64,000 nucleotides of DNA from NCBI RefSeq assembly GCF_947179165.1, contig NC_077242.1:44137097-44201096 (forward strand), read 5' to 3'. How positions within the stretch are numbered: the stretch's first letter is position 1; each line of letters starts with the position of its first letter. The notes under the pieces were generated by a model, which ran no database searches, was not told the origin of the DNA, and worked only from the letters and a program-made list of their open reading frames with translations. Shown piece after piece: positions 34,637 through 47,504 of this stretch. This DNA is from Solanum dulcamara. Lineage: Eukaryota > Streptophyta > Magnoliopsida > Solanales > Solanaceae. Made by a program: the position numbers and the translations under genes.

Positions 34637-36237
34637 TGATAACGTTCAAACTACACTTCTTACAAGTCAAAATATAGATGCACGCTAACAAGTATAAACC
34701 CAAAAATTAGTTGGGGTCGATCCCATGAGGAATTGTATTGAATAGAATTCAATCACGAAGTATGCACATGTTCTAATCTTTTGTAGAGTAAAAGTAAATA
34801 AATTAAAACATGATTTAAATCAATAAATTTCAAATATCAATTGAAAGAGTTTTGGTAAGCAAATGTTAACTAAGACAATTTATGATTGATTAACACAAGT
34901 AGAGGGGAAACCTTAGAAGTGTGTATAATTAAATACTAATTTCGCTTAGTGGGTATTAATAATTGCTTTAAGTTGTTGAATCCCAATGGGTAAGATGAAT
35001 TATAACTATCATAGTCATTTTTCAATCAACTATTATGTTTCAATCAAGTTCTTCCGAACCTCAACAAGTCTAACAATACAAAGCAACCAAAATCATTAGT
35101 TTAACCCACTTTATCAAGTTGGGTTTATAAAGACAAGAATTAGTACAACTATCAATTATTTATTCCACTATAAGCTTATTTCACAAGGAAACATAGAGAT
35201 CTAAGCCTAGAATTGAATTTGGAACTTCAATTTATAAATGAAAACATGAAAAAATAACTAAACGCATTTCCAAACAACATTAAATCAAGAAATTACTAAT
35301 ACTCACAAGCTAATTTGTGTATCCAATTATATAATCACACCCCTAAGGTAAGGGGTTTTAGCCAAGCATAATGAAAAGTAAAATAGAATCACCAAAAAGA
35401 TTATCCATCAACAATGACAAGTTCTTTGATACTCCTAATGAAAACTAGAACAAAACCCTTAAACCTCTATACTGTAGCTCAAAATATTGTTTAGAGAATA
35501 AAAGTTTCTTTCAGCAGAAATTCACGTGTCCAAACGTGCCTTTCTCTAACTTCAAAAATCAATTTATCTTTTCTTCCAAAATAAGCCAAAATTTCATGTT
35601 AGGACCACTTCGGTGACGTATGTCGTGCTTGCCAAAGTGGTCAGCAAGTTGCCGAATGAGACAATGTCTCGCAATGTAGCTCATAAGTTTTTCAGTATTC
35701 ATGATAACTGGTTGGCGAGCATGCTCCGGCTTGTGGGTCTGTTTGGCAAATCGCCATTCGAGAACACTCTTCGTCTTTCATTGCTTTATTTCTCAGATGG
35801 TTCGGAGCTTTTGGGCGAGATCAGTCGAGCTTTCCTTTCAGGTTGACGAGTCACCTTCCTCTCTTTAGGCTCGCCATTTAGTTCCTTTATTTAGGCCAAA
35901 GCTTTAGCTTCTTTCTGCGAGCATGATGTAGATCGCCTTTTTGTCCACTTCTCCCCGACTTGCCTTGATAGTTAATCTTGGATTTTAATTCATTTTGGCG
36001 ATCATAAAGTTCACTTGGCGAGTCACCAAGGGACTCTTTGTGAGTTTCAATTCAAGTTTTTACCATTTTGCCACTTTTTGGCTCTTTTCTTCAAAATAAT
36101 GCACATGCCTTGTCCTTGATCCCTTACATATGCAAATCAACACTTTAAAGTTAGTTTTGGACATAATATAGGCAAAGAGGAAAACATTTCATTAGATTTT
36201 GAGCACTAAATAATTAGAAACTCCCAACTTATCAACA
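34637..36237 (-). repeat. Element D 3' LTR (1601 bp)
   Basis: On the minus strand it starts TGTTGATAAGTTGGG at 36237 and ends CGTTATCA at 34637. Bases 34637-34884 match the truncated copy at 47258-47504. It contains a block at about 35600-36060 rich in short words such as GGCGAGT, CTCGCC and GCCAAAGTGG, many of them mutually complementary. Confidence 0.88.
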
Positions 36238-36262
36238 CCCCAACTTAAATTTTTGCTTGTCC
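36238..36262 (-). other. Element D polypurine tract region
   Basis: The minus strand reads GACAAGCAAAAATTTAAG and GTTGGGG directly before the TG of the 3' LTR, the arrangement seen in Athila elements. Confidence 0.8.
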
Positions 36263-37760
36263 TCAAGTAAATCAAGAAACTAGTCAGTTCAAAACCAATA
36301 TCTACAAATAATGCTCATTGACAACCAACACAAATGTGCAAACAAGGTTCAATCTCAATATGCAATGTTCAATTATGCACTCAAGGCTTCTAACAATGAC
36401 TAGCCAATCTCAATTAGAGTTCATGCTCACAAATGTTCACTTCAAAATGCAAATTTATGCTCAACCTACGTATTAGAATGCCCTCACATCAAAAAAAGTA
36501 ATTCCATGCTCTCACGAAGCCATTCATAGACTATAGTAAAGGAATGAAAAACAAGTCTCACACTCACAAAGATAAAAACATGCATAACTTAACCCACATG
36601 CTTGCCCGTATTTTCCAACCAATATATCAATTGGATCATGCAAGATCAAAAAAGTCTTTTAAGGCTTGTAGTGGAGCTCAGGCATGGTATGATCATTTTG
36701 GCATACTGGTTCTTCCTTCGTGAAACATGGGTCAATTTAATTTCTCTTCCTTTTATTTCATTTCTCATATTCACAAATCACCCTTTGTCCATTCATAGCA
36801 CACCACAATCATTGACATAATCCATCGAATACGCCTTTTATTTCCAAATTGAAACACAATCAAGACTTTATTCATTTCTTTTTTTCCTTTTCTATTATTT
36901 TTTTCTCTTTTCATCTTCTTTTTTTATATGAAGGGGTTTCATTTCTTTCACAATCATGTACCCAAGGGTGATTTTCACAAACCTTTTATCCAGATTCTTT
37001 TCTTATCTTTACCATACCCCCAACATAGGCTTTTGGCCTAAGTTGGCTTTTCAAAACACCCAATGCTCTAAGAAGGTTATAGGTGGCAAGAACAATGGAA
37101 TTTCAAAAATCGGTTTAAACAATCGAGTTCATGTTTCATCCAAATAAAAGGGTAGGCTCAAAAGGGTGCCAAATAAGTTCACACGCTCACAAGGAAGTCA
37201 CAAGAAGATATAACAATTAGGCTCAATCTCAAAATTCATGCCTAGATCATTTGTTTCAATCACCAACGCTAATCGGTTGGACCAACAAGTCAAGTTCTAG
37301 GTGTCCTCATGCGTTTCTTTCAAGTAAGACTCAACAAAAATGACATTCCAACACTGACATCAAACATAATCCTACAAATTAAGCTCACATGGAAAGGTCA
37401 TTGAAAGAATCAAAATTGACATTTAACTAGTCACAATGAGATGCCAAGAGTTCACACAAGACCTATGCAACCTATTTTACCTCGTTGGACTCACACAAAT
37501 ATGTCGTTCATCAAAAGCATTATTCAAGTCATCGATATTAATCAAAGCCGACTCTTGTATGTACAAGTGAACATTAGACACATCCAAAACAATTTAAGTG
37601 GGAGAACAAGTGAGAAGTTCCAAAACCAAATATATACAACCCATCAAAATAAGAAAGTCATATTTACAATCCAAAATATCAAAACATCAAAATAACAAAG
37701 TCATATTTATAGTAAAAAATGTCAAAACATAAATATAACCAAAAATAAATGGCTAGGTAC
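36263..37760 (-). other. Element D 3' non-coding region
   Basis: About 1.5 kb between the third ORF and the polypurine tract, with stops in all frames. Athila-type elements have a long non-coding stretch here. It is AT-rich with a T-rich run near 36870-36930. I see no RNA gene or repeat. Confidence 0.6.
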
Positions 37761-39990
37761 CTAAGGTATCCTTACCCTACCAAAAGGAAAAAGTAGTGTC
37801 CTCAATGCGAAATAAGACATAAGAATAAAAAAGAGATAAAGATAGGGATCTCCCGTTAGGCTTAGCATAAGGAGATCACTGGACTGCAGACATATCCTCA
37901 ACCAGGGCATCAGTGCCCGATATCTCTTTAGGAAGAATAGGAGTTGGCTCAATGGAAGATGGATCCTCAATTGAATATGCAACAACCAACTATAACTAGA
38001 CTTCCTCAAAATCAGCAAGTCCCTCAGATGTATCCTTAGCCCACTACTCTGTCTTACCTAATTCCTCCTCATCAATATCAGGAGGATCCTCATTATCCTA
38101 TGCAGCATCAACATCAATATCAACTCCAGTCAAAGAAGCTATAGGGACCTTAGAACTAACAACTCCATGTAACGGAGATAAATATAAACTCGAAACCTCA
38201 GGGGCGTCAACCACCCCAAAGCATGGAAATGTCTATGGAACTAAGATCTTTCACATCCCTCCTCAAATCTCTAATGTCAGCCTGTAGACCTAACAAATTA
38301 GCTAAATGGCCTTTGACTCACTCCCGCTCCTTAACTCAAGCGATAACAATATCCAAATATTATGCAAACTCACCCAAAGCCAAATGTTGTCTCATCACAT
38401 CTTCCATATAGGGGTAAGGAAGCCTCAATATCCATGAAGATCATAGTGCGTATAACAACATTGAAGTTGCGAGGCCCTCATATCTATTAAATGGGCAAGG
38501 TTTCCCATCTGGTAAATCATGGCTTGAGTAAGAAGAGGCTGTGATGTGGTAGTAGAAGGAGGAATCGTAGAATTAGAAGTCGTAGTAGATGTGCCTAGCA
38601 TAGTAGGAGTAGGTGGATAGTACCTGTCTCTAAAGACTTTGTATCTACTACCAGTATCGTATCAATCGGTGTCGTTCCCTTCTAGACCTCAACATCTCAT
38701 AAATAGTCTGCCTAAATTTGATGAATGACACTTGATTAATAAGTGGCCAATCTAACGTCAGTTGCATCATCAAACGGGACCCCAGACTACTCACATATAT
38801 TGGTGATCAAAATAAGGAAGGAAAATGAAGTTTGCTAGTGCTGAGTCCTTAATAGAATCTCTGGAATGATAATCAAACCTAAGTTCAATTTTTGCCTATC
38901 AATGATACTCCTTAACAGTTCTACCTTAGGGTGGAGAATATCGACTCTTTCAGTGAACCCCTTTTGACGGCTGCTCTGTGCTTGCCGGTATCTTTCGTTC
39001 TAGTGAAGGCATGAGCATGCTGCTGATGAACCCAAACCATTATCGCATAATAATTTTAATATCCTTCTTCTCTATCACAACTCTCTCCTTAATCCATGGA
39101 AGGGTAATGTCAGAAATCAGTGGAGACAACCACCCTTTTAAGTAATCCAATGTGCTATTTTTGATATTTTCTGCTAATGAATGGAGAATATGGAATGTAC
39201 ACCCCAACACACTGTTGATATCCATCTCACAACACTTAACCTCTTTTCCTGGAACTATAGCATCCTTGATAGGCCCTACTATGCTAGTTTTCATTTTCCC
39301 TTTTGAAATTAACTTGGTATACTCCTAATAGAACTCATGAATTCAAGTTAGGATATAAAGTAACCTAGATTTAGTGAACTTCTTGAATTGATGAAATTGG
39401 ATTGTCTTCCAAATCCCCGGGTACCTATCGACTATTCCATTAGTAGATAGTCTTTCTCTTCAAGAATGGTGCAGAGACCTAAAGCTTTCAAATAGTTCAT
39501 AGAACGGGGTGCAATAATGTGAAATGCCCAGGGCACCTTATTGGCTAATGGGTCATGGAGAACTTTGGAGCCCATCTCAGTCTATATACGCTTATGAACC
39601 CGTGCTTCAGCAATCGAAGGAGGTTGAGACTCCACAATAGGTGCGTGAATAGGTGTATAAGCACCATCTCCTTAGTCGGGATTATCATCACCCGACCATG
39701 ACATACTTTTTGATCTTGAGTGGTCACTAGAGTTCGACTCCTCAACTATTTTCTACTTCCCTTTACCTTTGTCTCTCTCTTTTTTCACTCACACGTTATG
39801 CTTGGTGTTGAGTGGTCCGACAAGGCTCAGTAGTCTCATTAATGCTAACGTCCTTAGCCCTTTTTCAAGGTGGTAGGCCATATTTATTAATATATAGATA
39901 TACCAGATGTTTATCCCGAGCCATATATGCATATGAGATGTACAAACTAGAGAATTGGGTGAAATATTAGTCAAAACCATTAAAATTTGC
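37761..39990 (-). pseudogene. Element D third ORF (Athila 'putative plant transposon protein' type)
   Basis: Located downstream of pol, where Athila elements carry an extra, formerly env-like, ORF. A clear block is at 39294-39040: GKEVKCCEMDINSVLG, then LDYLKGWLSPLISDITLPWI, then RVVIEKKDIKIIMRWFGFISS continuing past 39040. These match the conserved domain of plant transposon-associated proteins as I know it. The block at about 38945-38870 (LNLGLII) follows in another frame. Downstream, 38660-37800 is acidic and Pro/Ser-rich. Upstream (39990-39300) matches are weak. Stops and frameshifts are frequent. Its function is unknown even in intact copies; an envelope role is not shown by this sequence. 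Confidence 0.75.
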
Positions 39991-41735
39991 AAAAGGGTTC
40001 CTGTAATAGGGTAACTGAGCTGAAGCTCGCCGAGTGCAAGGGTGAGTCATCGAACAGAAAAGGTGATCTTAGTCGAGCTTGCCACATCATTTTAAGCCTA
40101 GGGGTTAGCATTAATGTGAGATGATGAATGGTTAGGGGATTCACCGACACCATAGGCGGGCTTTCAGGAGCTTGCCAAAATAATCAGAATAAAGTCCATA
40201 CAAAGGCTGGCAAGCTATAGGAAAAAGGGCGAGGGGACTTCCTGGTAGGCGAGTTGCCCAATGAGATTGGTGAGTTATAAGAAGCTCTCTAAAATGTCAT
40301 GAAAGGACTGATAATTTAGAACAATAGGGTGATGAACAATCCCTTCTTGTGACTCACAAACCCATTAGGTGAGCATAAAGTTGCTCACCGATACACCCAA
40401 TTATACAATTCAAACCAAATTTTCAAAATTTCAGACCCAAAATGGATTTAACAGCTACACACGCGCAATTTAAGCTCTAATTACAACAACTTACACAATG
40501 GAATACAGTGTAGATACTCAAACTTCCCTACGAGATTAATCCAAACGCCACAAAATGATGTACTCGCCCTTAAGAATGATGTCACCTATCTATCATCAGA
40601 CAAACTCATTTATTTCATGGGTATGGGTTACTCATATTTCACCCAAACATGCATAACTCAGACCTAATTGATTTCAAACAAACATACCCACAGTTAAGAC
40701 CAATTTCAATCACAAATTTACAAACCTAGTGAAAATTCAAGGATGAGCAGGATGCTAAGAAATAGATTCAACAATTTCAATCACCCACTCACAAAATTAG
40801 TACAAAATGATGTTAAAGCAAGAATTTAATTACAAATGAACAATAGGATCAAGTTGGCAATCACAAAATTTAGTCGGTATGGAAAGTAAGTCAAGACCAT
40901 AGTACAATCAGTTAGCAATTTGATAGGGGTAAGGATTAAATTTAGGAAAGATGACCTTGTAATCACACTTAGATGAGGAGAACTAAGGTATGGAACTCAA
41001 GAGATGCAATACCATACAAATGCACAAAGAAATGATGAAGAATGTAAAATATTTGACTAAAATAAAAAAAAAAGGGAAGGTGAATAATGTGAGGGCGAAA
41101 AAGGAGCGGAATTTAAAAAGTGAGGAATTTAAATAGACATAGGGCCCTTTCATTCATTTTAGGTGGTCAATTCGGCGATGACTTACTAACATCGCTAAAG
41201 TTTTGGGGAGTCTCCCTTTGTAAGTTCCATCGCCCACTAGTATGGCTGAGCAAAGGTAAGGAACAAATAAATTCGGTGAGCTCGCTAAAACTCGCCAAGA
41301 TGGTAGTACTTGTTTCCCTTTAATGCGCAGCTCCCCAATTTCTTTAGTTATTCTAGAGCCAATAGAGCATTCTAAAATATGAGAGGAGGCGAGCACGCCG
41401 ACACATTCCACGATTCGCTAAAGTGGCTATTTGTTCGTCAAAAGTAATAGATCTTTATGAGACAACAGAGCCTTCTGATCACCTTGAGGGCGAGCTAAAA
41501 AGAGCTCGCTAAGTTGATTCGGCGACTCGCAAATGAGACTGAGTTTGCCTAAGTGGACAGTAGCATTCAGTCTCTGAGGATCAAGTTTGGGTGAGCCAAG
41601 ATGGGATCACCAAACCTGTTAGGTGTATCACATTTACGTACAATACCTCACTGATTGTTCTCCATCAGTAAACTCCAACTTCAACCTAAACAGTGAACAC
41701 ACGTTATTGAAAAATCACTAAAAACTTGTGTTGCC
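39991..41735 (-). other. Element D spacer between pol and third ORF
   Basis: Non-coding. It carries many short words related to those in the D LTR (CTCGCC, GGCGAG, AGCTCGCTAA), at 40020-40390 and again at 41160-41640. The minus-strand word CACTTCTTAGGAGGCAACAC near 41722-41741 resembles the conserved sequence after pol in Athila elements. No gene or RNA recognised. Confidence 0.55.
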
Positions 41736-43110
41736 TCCTAAGAAGTGCCTTAATTTATGTTGTTGAATGACGTGGACATGCATTCAAGCATCATCCAAAT
41801 ACACCATATCTATCATTTTCGCACTCGGGGTCTTCTCTAAAGTGCAACTTTAGACTTTGCCCGTTAACTTTGAATCTCAAACCCTCATAATTCTCAACTT
41901 GAATGGCCCCATTTTCAAGTACACGAGTTACTTTGAAAAGGGCGGACCACTTTGATTTTAGCTTTCTAGAAAACGGTTGGAGGCAAGAATTATAGAGTAA
42001 TACAAGATCACCAACTCTAAAATCCCATTGAAGAATTCGAGCGTCATGTCATTTTTTTATTCTTTCCTTGTAAAAAGCTGAGCTCTCATAATCCCAAAGT
42101 TGAAATTCCTCCAAAGCATAAAGTTGGTCAACTCTATCTTTCGAGGCAACTTCCCAATTCAAAGTCATGGATTTAATACCCACAAAGCTTTATGTTAAAT
42201 CTCTACCAAAATATGACACGCCTTACCAAACACCAATTGATATGACGACATGCCAATTGGTGTCTTATATGTAGTTCTTTACACCCACAAAGTATCCTCT
42301 CACTTCTTGGACCAATCAGATCTATTCACATTCACCATCTTGGCTAAGATGTCTTTTATCTTCTGGTTTGATACTTTAACCTGCCTACTTATTTGCGGAT
42401 GATAGGGTGTGTCAACCTTGTGCTTTACACCGCATTTACTCAGAAGCGAAGCAAATACTCAGTTACAAAAATGAGACCCACCATCACTAATAATAGCATG
42501 CGAAGTTCCAAACCTTGTGAATATGAACCTTTTGAGGAATTGAACAAAACTACACCCCTCATTGTTTGGTAAGGCCATTGACTCTATCTATTTTGACACA
42601 TAATCAACTACAACTAATATATACTTGTTCCCTTAGGAACTCAGAAAAGGACCCATGAAATCAATCCCCCACACATCAAAAAATTCTACCTCTAGGATCA
42701 GAGTGAGAGGCAATTCATGTCCCCGAGACACCCCTCCTTATTTTAGCATTGCTCACACTAAGTTAGTTGGCGTCTTGATATAATGTAGACCAATAGTAAC
42801 CACTTTGGAGTACTTAGAAACTATTCTTACCTACTATGATGGCCACCAATCGGTGACGTATGACAAGTATTAAGGATAGCATCGACTTCAACTTTCGTAA
42901 TACACCTCCGGATCATATGATCTGCACATTCTCTAAATAAGTATGGCTCATCCCAAAAATACTTCTTTGTATCAAAAAAGAAACCTTTCACGTTGGTAAA
43001 ATTTAGTTTGTCGGGAAGAATCCTACACACCACAAAGTTAGCAAAATCAGCATACCAAGGGGGAGAACTACTAGACACCAACATAATCGACTCACCAGAA
43101 ATGCTTCTTC
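41736..43110 (-). pseudogene. Element D integrase
   Basis: Minus strand from 43084: a PWYADFANFVVC linker, then KYFWDEPYLFRECADHMIRRC, then CHTSPIGGHHS (zinc-binding region, 42900-42830). The core has ISDGGSHFCN near 42470-42500. The C-terminal part includes EFQLWDYESSAFYKERIKK near 42110-42060 and FRVGDLVLLYNS near 41990, then a decayed end at about 41740. A zinc-binding His/Cys set and one catalytic Asp region are visible. The frame is broken by stops and a gap in the first third of the core. Athila type by motif; not functional. Confidence 0.82.
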
Positions 43111-43740
43111 TTTATCCTTCTCAGTAGACACCACCACATCAGAATCATGTCTAAAAAATGGTCCACCACTTGATTCTCACAACCTTTTTAATCCTTAAAT
43201 TCAAAATTGAACTCTTACAACAATAACACCCAACAGATCAAATGAGGTTTGGCATCTTTTTTTGCCATCAAGTAGCATATCGTGTCTTGGTTGGTGTACA
43301 CCACCACCTTAGTACCCAAAGGATAAGCTCTAAATTTCTCAAAGCCATACACAATGACTAGCGATTTTTGCTCAGTGATGATATAGTTCTTTTAAGACAC
43401 ATTTAATGTCTTACTAGCTTATCAGACGGGATGGAACAAATTACCTTTTCGTTATCCAAGAACAGCCCCCAATGCAACACCACTTGCATCACATATAAGC
43501 TCAAAAGGAATGCTACAATTTGGAGCAACAATAATCGTAGCCGATGCAAGCTTCTCCTTGAGATACAAAAATGATTTGACACAAGCATCATCAAATTCAA
43601 ACACTCTCTATTTTTCAAGTACTTTTCAAAGAGGATATTCCACTTTAGAGAAATCTTTGATGAATCTCTAATAGAAATCGACGTGTCCCACGAAGCTTCA
43701 GACACCCTTTACCGAAATAGAATGAGGCAACCAAGCAATA
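43111..43740 (-). pseudogene. Element D RNase H and RT connection
   Basis: Minus strand. Near 43690-43640 the RT end (…GCLKLRGTRRFLLEI-like), then FEFDDACVKSFLYLKEKLAS near 43600-43550 and IIVAPNCSIPFELICDASGV near 43540-43490, then KNYIITEQK near 43390-43360 and [14 protein letters not shown] near 43310-43270. This is the Ty3/gypsy RNase H fold with the DAS motif in place. Frameshifts and stops. Confidence 0.75.
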
Positions 43741-44560
43741 ACTTCAACTTTTTCTTGATCAACTTAGATTCCATCTCTTGAAATTTTGTGTCCCTGCACT
43801 ATACCTTCCTTTACCATGAAGTGGCACTTCTCCCAATTAAGCATGAGATTTGTTTCAACACACATTTACAACACTCGCCCAAGACAAGGAAAGATTCAAA
43901 TGTATCCCCCACAAATGAAAAATCATCCATAAATACCTCCATCGTATCTTCTACCATAATAGAAAAATGGACAACATATACCTTTGAAAAGATGAGGGAG
44001 CAATGCATAAACGAAAGGGCATCTGCTTGAAAGAAAATGTGCCATGTGGGTAAGTAAAAGTAGTCTTCTCTTCATCTTCTAGAGCAATAGAAATCTGAAT
44101 ATACCCAGAGTAACCATCCAAAAAGCAGTACCAACCATGATCCTCAAGGTGATCTAACATTTGATCCATGAAAGGCATAGGGAAGTGGTATTTTTCTGTA
44201 TAAGCATTCAATTTCCGATATTCCGTGCATACCCTTCAACTGGTCATTGACCACATTGATACAATTTCATTATTTTCATTTGGCACAATGATCATGCCAC
44301 CTTTCTTAGGTATGCATTGCACTAGGCTCACCTATTTACTATCTGCAATGGGATAGACAACACCCGCGTCGAGCCACTTAATGATTTCCTTCTTCAAACC
44401 TATTCTATTGGAGGGTTCAACCTCTATTGGTTCTCAATACTCGACTTGCTATCACTAGCCAACTGGATCTTATGTGTGGAAATATATAGAGGAATGCCCA
44501 CAATATCGGCGATTGTCTACCAATAGCCTTAATAAACCTTTTCAGCATACTAACAAGGGC
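43741..44560 (-). pseudogene. Element D reverse transcriptase
   Basis: Minus strand. From about 44211: YHFPMPFMDQMLDHLE, then WYCFLDGYSGYIQISIA (palm motif with LDGYSGY), TFTYPHGTFSFKQMPF and PSSFQRYMLSIF. In the next frame comes VEDTMEVFMDDFSFVGD (44000-43905), holding the catalytic FMDD. Upstream (44470-44230) the fingers region is recognisable only in scraps, for example GGMIIVPNENN… near 44300. The active-site Asp pair is kept but at least one frameshift separates it from the LDGYSGY block. Confidence 0.85.
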
Positions 44561-45470
44561 TTGCACTTGCTTATCAATCAAATATTAAAGGTGAGGAGGA
44601 AGTACTTTAAGCTCAAGCTTTGGTTTCTCATCAATGGACGGCTTTGCGGGTGGAATATCTCTATTCTTCAAATCAATAGCTAGCTTTACGGGATTCTTAA
44701 GGTAAGACCAAATACCCAAGAGAGCAGCCACTATCTCGTCATAATCAGGAATCTCTACCCCATCAAAATTCAACAATATTGCCACCAATGAATGCCCAAT
44801 ACTAGAAATCTCTTTCACACTCGCAACCGCCTCATCAATAACATCGATGACCACTATCACATGAAGGTCATTCAGTTGCTTCATTGACTTTCAAACATTG
44901 AAGGTAACTTATTCACCATTAACCTAAAACTTCAACTACTTTCTGTCTACATCAACAAGGCTCTACCGGTATCCAAGAAAGGTCTCACAATCAAGGATTA
45001 AAAAATCACATGGAAATATAAACTAGCTTTCACCAAAGTGTTGTAGAGGATTCCGATAGGACACTTTATAGAATGGTCGACCATAAGGAGCTGCATTGTT
45101 GTCGACTTGGCCTCACCCAAACCAAGTTGTTTGAACATGGCATATGACATCAAGTTTATACTATCACCCAAATCACAAAGTTCTTTGGTGAATTGATACA
45201 ACCCAATGGTACATGGATTAGTAAATACCCTGGGATCATCCTTTTTACCACAACATTACTTTACTTGAGGCGCTACAACTGTGAGAAACCTCGATAGTCT
45301 TAAAATCTATGCCATACTTTTTCGTCACCAATTCTTTCATAAATTTAGCATACCCAAAGATATCCAACAATACCTTAAACAATGGAGGATTAATCGAAAG
45401 AGTTTTGAAGATGGAAAGAAATTTTTAAATTTGACATTTCCATCTTTTTTTCAATCATTGAGGGAATGAA
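44561..45470 (-). pseudogene. Element D protease and PR-RT linker
   Basis: Minus strand. FTKELCDLGDSINLM near 45190-45150 is the protease active site with D-L-G, as in Athila; the next residue, usually Ala, is Asp here. Then TTMQLLMVDHSIKCPIGIL near 45090-45040. Near 44884-44585 the linker reads MKQLNDLHVIVVIDVIDEAV, then LKNRDIPPAKPSIDEKPKLE and LKVLPPHL, the region just before RT. Frames change between blocks. Confidence 0.8.
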
Positions 45471-47200
45471 GGCTTTACAATAGGTAGTGGCTTTATAGGA
45501 ACCACCAGTGGAATTACTCCCACATTAGACTTTTGAGACACATCAGAATTAACAACCGTCAGTGTGTTATTCACTTCATTGGATGCTTTATTATTTTGCT
45601 CTTTGGCTAATGCATCACTTTCAAACACAATGGCCTTACCCTTGCTCGACCAAGCCATTTTATTATTTGGTATTCATTTCTAACAAACTTTGTAATCCTT
45701 GTCAATATAGCCATACATTGTGCATTATCGTTCTTTGGATTTTCCAGTGTGTCACTAGGAACCATCTTTAGGCCTAAAATTCAAGTGGGCTGAGATTTGG
45801 CCTATTTGGGCCTCAAATTGCTTTATCAATATCGAATGAGAAGTAACCATTTGGTTTAGTAAAAAGAAGTTAGCTTTCATCTCTATGAGTACCTTGTCCG
45901 AACCTTCAAACTTTTTGAGAATACTTGCAAGCAATATCCTCAATTTGAAAACTCTCAGGATCGACATTGGATTCTTTTGTCTTTGGGCGATCATGAGGAG
46001 AAACATACCTATCACGCTCACCATAGTTTTCTCTACAATTGTTACCTCGGTCATTCCAATCCATTTTATTCTATCTCCAACCACCTTCCCAGTATTTGTT
46101 ATAACCTTAATTCCCACCCGATCTTGGATAGGTCGGATGAGAACTCCCTAATTGATTCTCTAGAAAATGAACCTCTTCGTTGTACATAACATCAAACTTG
46201 GCATCTTTTGGGTTCAACCCAACATTTTAATCCACCAAATTCACAATTTTGTATCCTCCACCCATGATATTTTAAGAGAGAAAATCGAGTTGAATAATTA
46301 TTTTCTCCATGTTCGCATCTTGTTCATGGTTCTTTTATAGTTATTTCTTGGTCAGCCCAACATGGAGAGGAGACATATGGTCATCTCGTGTGTGCCATAC
46401 ATAATTGATTTTAGTCATTTTATCAAGCAACGCCGAAGGGTTAGCACATGATACCACCCCTAATAAGTTGATCCGCCACACCTTTGTTCACCGTATCAAG
46501 GCTACGATAGAAATACTATAGTAACAGGTTTTTTGGTAGCCCATGAGTGGGAAATTGCAAGAGTAACTATTGGAACCTTAGATAATCTGATGAATTGGTT
46601 CCCCATCAACTCTCTTGAAGTTTTGGATGCTATCTCTTAATTTTAGCATCTTGGAAGGACTAAAACACCGTTCATAAAAATCTTCTGTGAGCTCATCCCA
46701 AGAGGTGATTGAATCCCTCAGTATGTCAGCTCACTACTTGGTTGCCTCCTAGATAAGAGAGAAGGGAAACAACCTTATCCGAATAGACTCCTGCAAGATA
46801 GTCTTGAAAGTGAAAAGGATGCACAAGTGTATGAAGTTTCAGATGTGGTCGTGAGGGCCCTCTTGAGAGAGGCCCCCAAAGAAGCCCTTTATTTGAAGCA
46901 ATTACAGCATCATAACGGTCACGTGGAATATTTCATTACTCATAATTGGGGGTAACCTTATAAATCTGGCACTACCTATTTGGTCAACACTGACATTCCT
47001 GGCGATTAGCCGAGTTGGAAGACCAGAAAAAGCGGAATAGTTTTTGCGGGTCAAATCGTTTACATTGTTTATGTTTCCTATGTCATCATTTTGATCATGA
47101 AGACTCCCAGTGTTACTCCTATGAACGCTTCTTTGTTCACCTAACAAAGACAAAAATAAGAAAATGATAATAAGGGAGTTCTACTACAAACAACTACATC
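45455..47200 (-). pseudogene. Element D gag
   Basis: Minus strand, broken. The N-terminal region lies near 47153-46902. Core-like blocks follow: an IRIRLFPFSLI segment near 46790-46760, then SITSWDELTEDFYERCFSP near 46715-46660, KMLKLRDSIQNFKR near 46655-46610, and AMLDKMTKINYVWHTRDDH-like near 46440-46370. After an Asn/Arg-rich stretch come KEMKANFFLLNQMVTSHS-type residues (45880-45840) and FEAQIGQISAHLN near 45810-45780. The end runs through a Pro-rich link (IKPLPIVKPSFPQ near 45500-45460) into the protease region. Several stops. The pattern matches Athila Gag and lacks a CCHC knuckle. Confidence 0.8.
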
Positions 47201-47235
47201 ATAAACAACTTCAATAAAAGAACGCTAATCATCAT

Positions 47236-47253
47236 TCTCCGACAATGATGCTA
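47236..47253 (-). other. Element D primer binding site (tRNA-Asp type, decayed)
   Basis: The minus strand reads TAGCATCATTGTCGGAGA, four bases after the 5' LTR. It matches the tRNA-Asp primer site of Athila elements (TGGCGCCGTTGCCGGGGA) at 12 of 18 positions, and all six differences are G-to-A or C-to-T. Confidence 0.75.
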
Positions 47254-47257
47254 TTTT

Positions 47258-47504
47258 TGATAAAGTTCAAACTATACTTCTTATAAGTTAAAGTATAGAA
47301 GGTCACTAACAATTATAAACCTAACAATGAGTAGGGGTCGATCCCATAAGGAACGATGTTGAATAGAATTCAATAATGAAGTATGCACGTGTTCTAATCT
47401 TTTGTAGAGTAAAAGTAAATAAATCGAGATCTGATTTAAATCATAAATTTCAAATATCAACTGAAAGAGTTTTGGTAAGAAAATGTTAACTAAGACAATT
47501 TATG
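47258..47504 (-). repeat. Element D 5' LTR, truncated (247 bp)
   Basis: Matches 34637-34884 of the 3' LTR and stops abruptly at 47504, where unrelated sequence starts. The remaining 1.35 kb of the LTR is missing, so the right end of D is a deletion or rearrangement breakpoint. Confidence 0.85.

Larger units (their letters stand above)
34637..47504 (-). mobile_element. Element D: Athila-like Ty3/gypsy element, minus strand, 5' LTR truncated
   Basis: Order on the minus strand: truncated 5' LTR (47504-47258), tRNA-Asp-type primer site, gag, PR, RT, RNase H, integrase, spacer, third ORF, 3' non-coding region, polypurine tract and 3' LTR (36237-34637). Gag lacks the zinc knuckle typical of chromoviruses, RT has FMDD, the protease has DLG, and an extra ORF follows pol. 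These are traits of the Athila group of Ty3/gypsy. All frames are broken. It interrupts the 5' leader of element C. No target duplication can be tested because the right end is lost. Confidence 0.88.

Noticed and set aside
43788..46151. Plus-strand frames of 60-90 aa opposite element D
   Set aside because: Shadows of the minus-strand gag, PR and RT, which carry the recognisable motifs.
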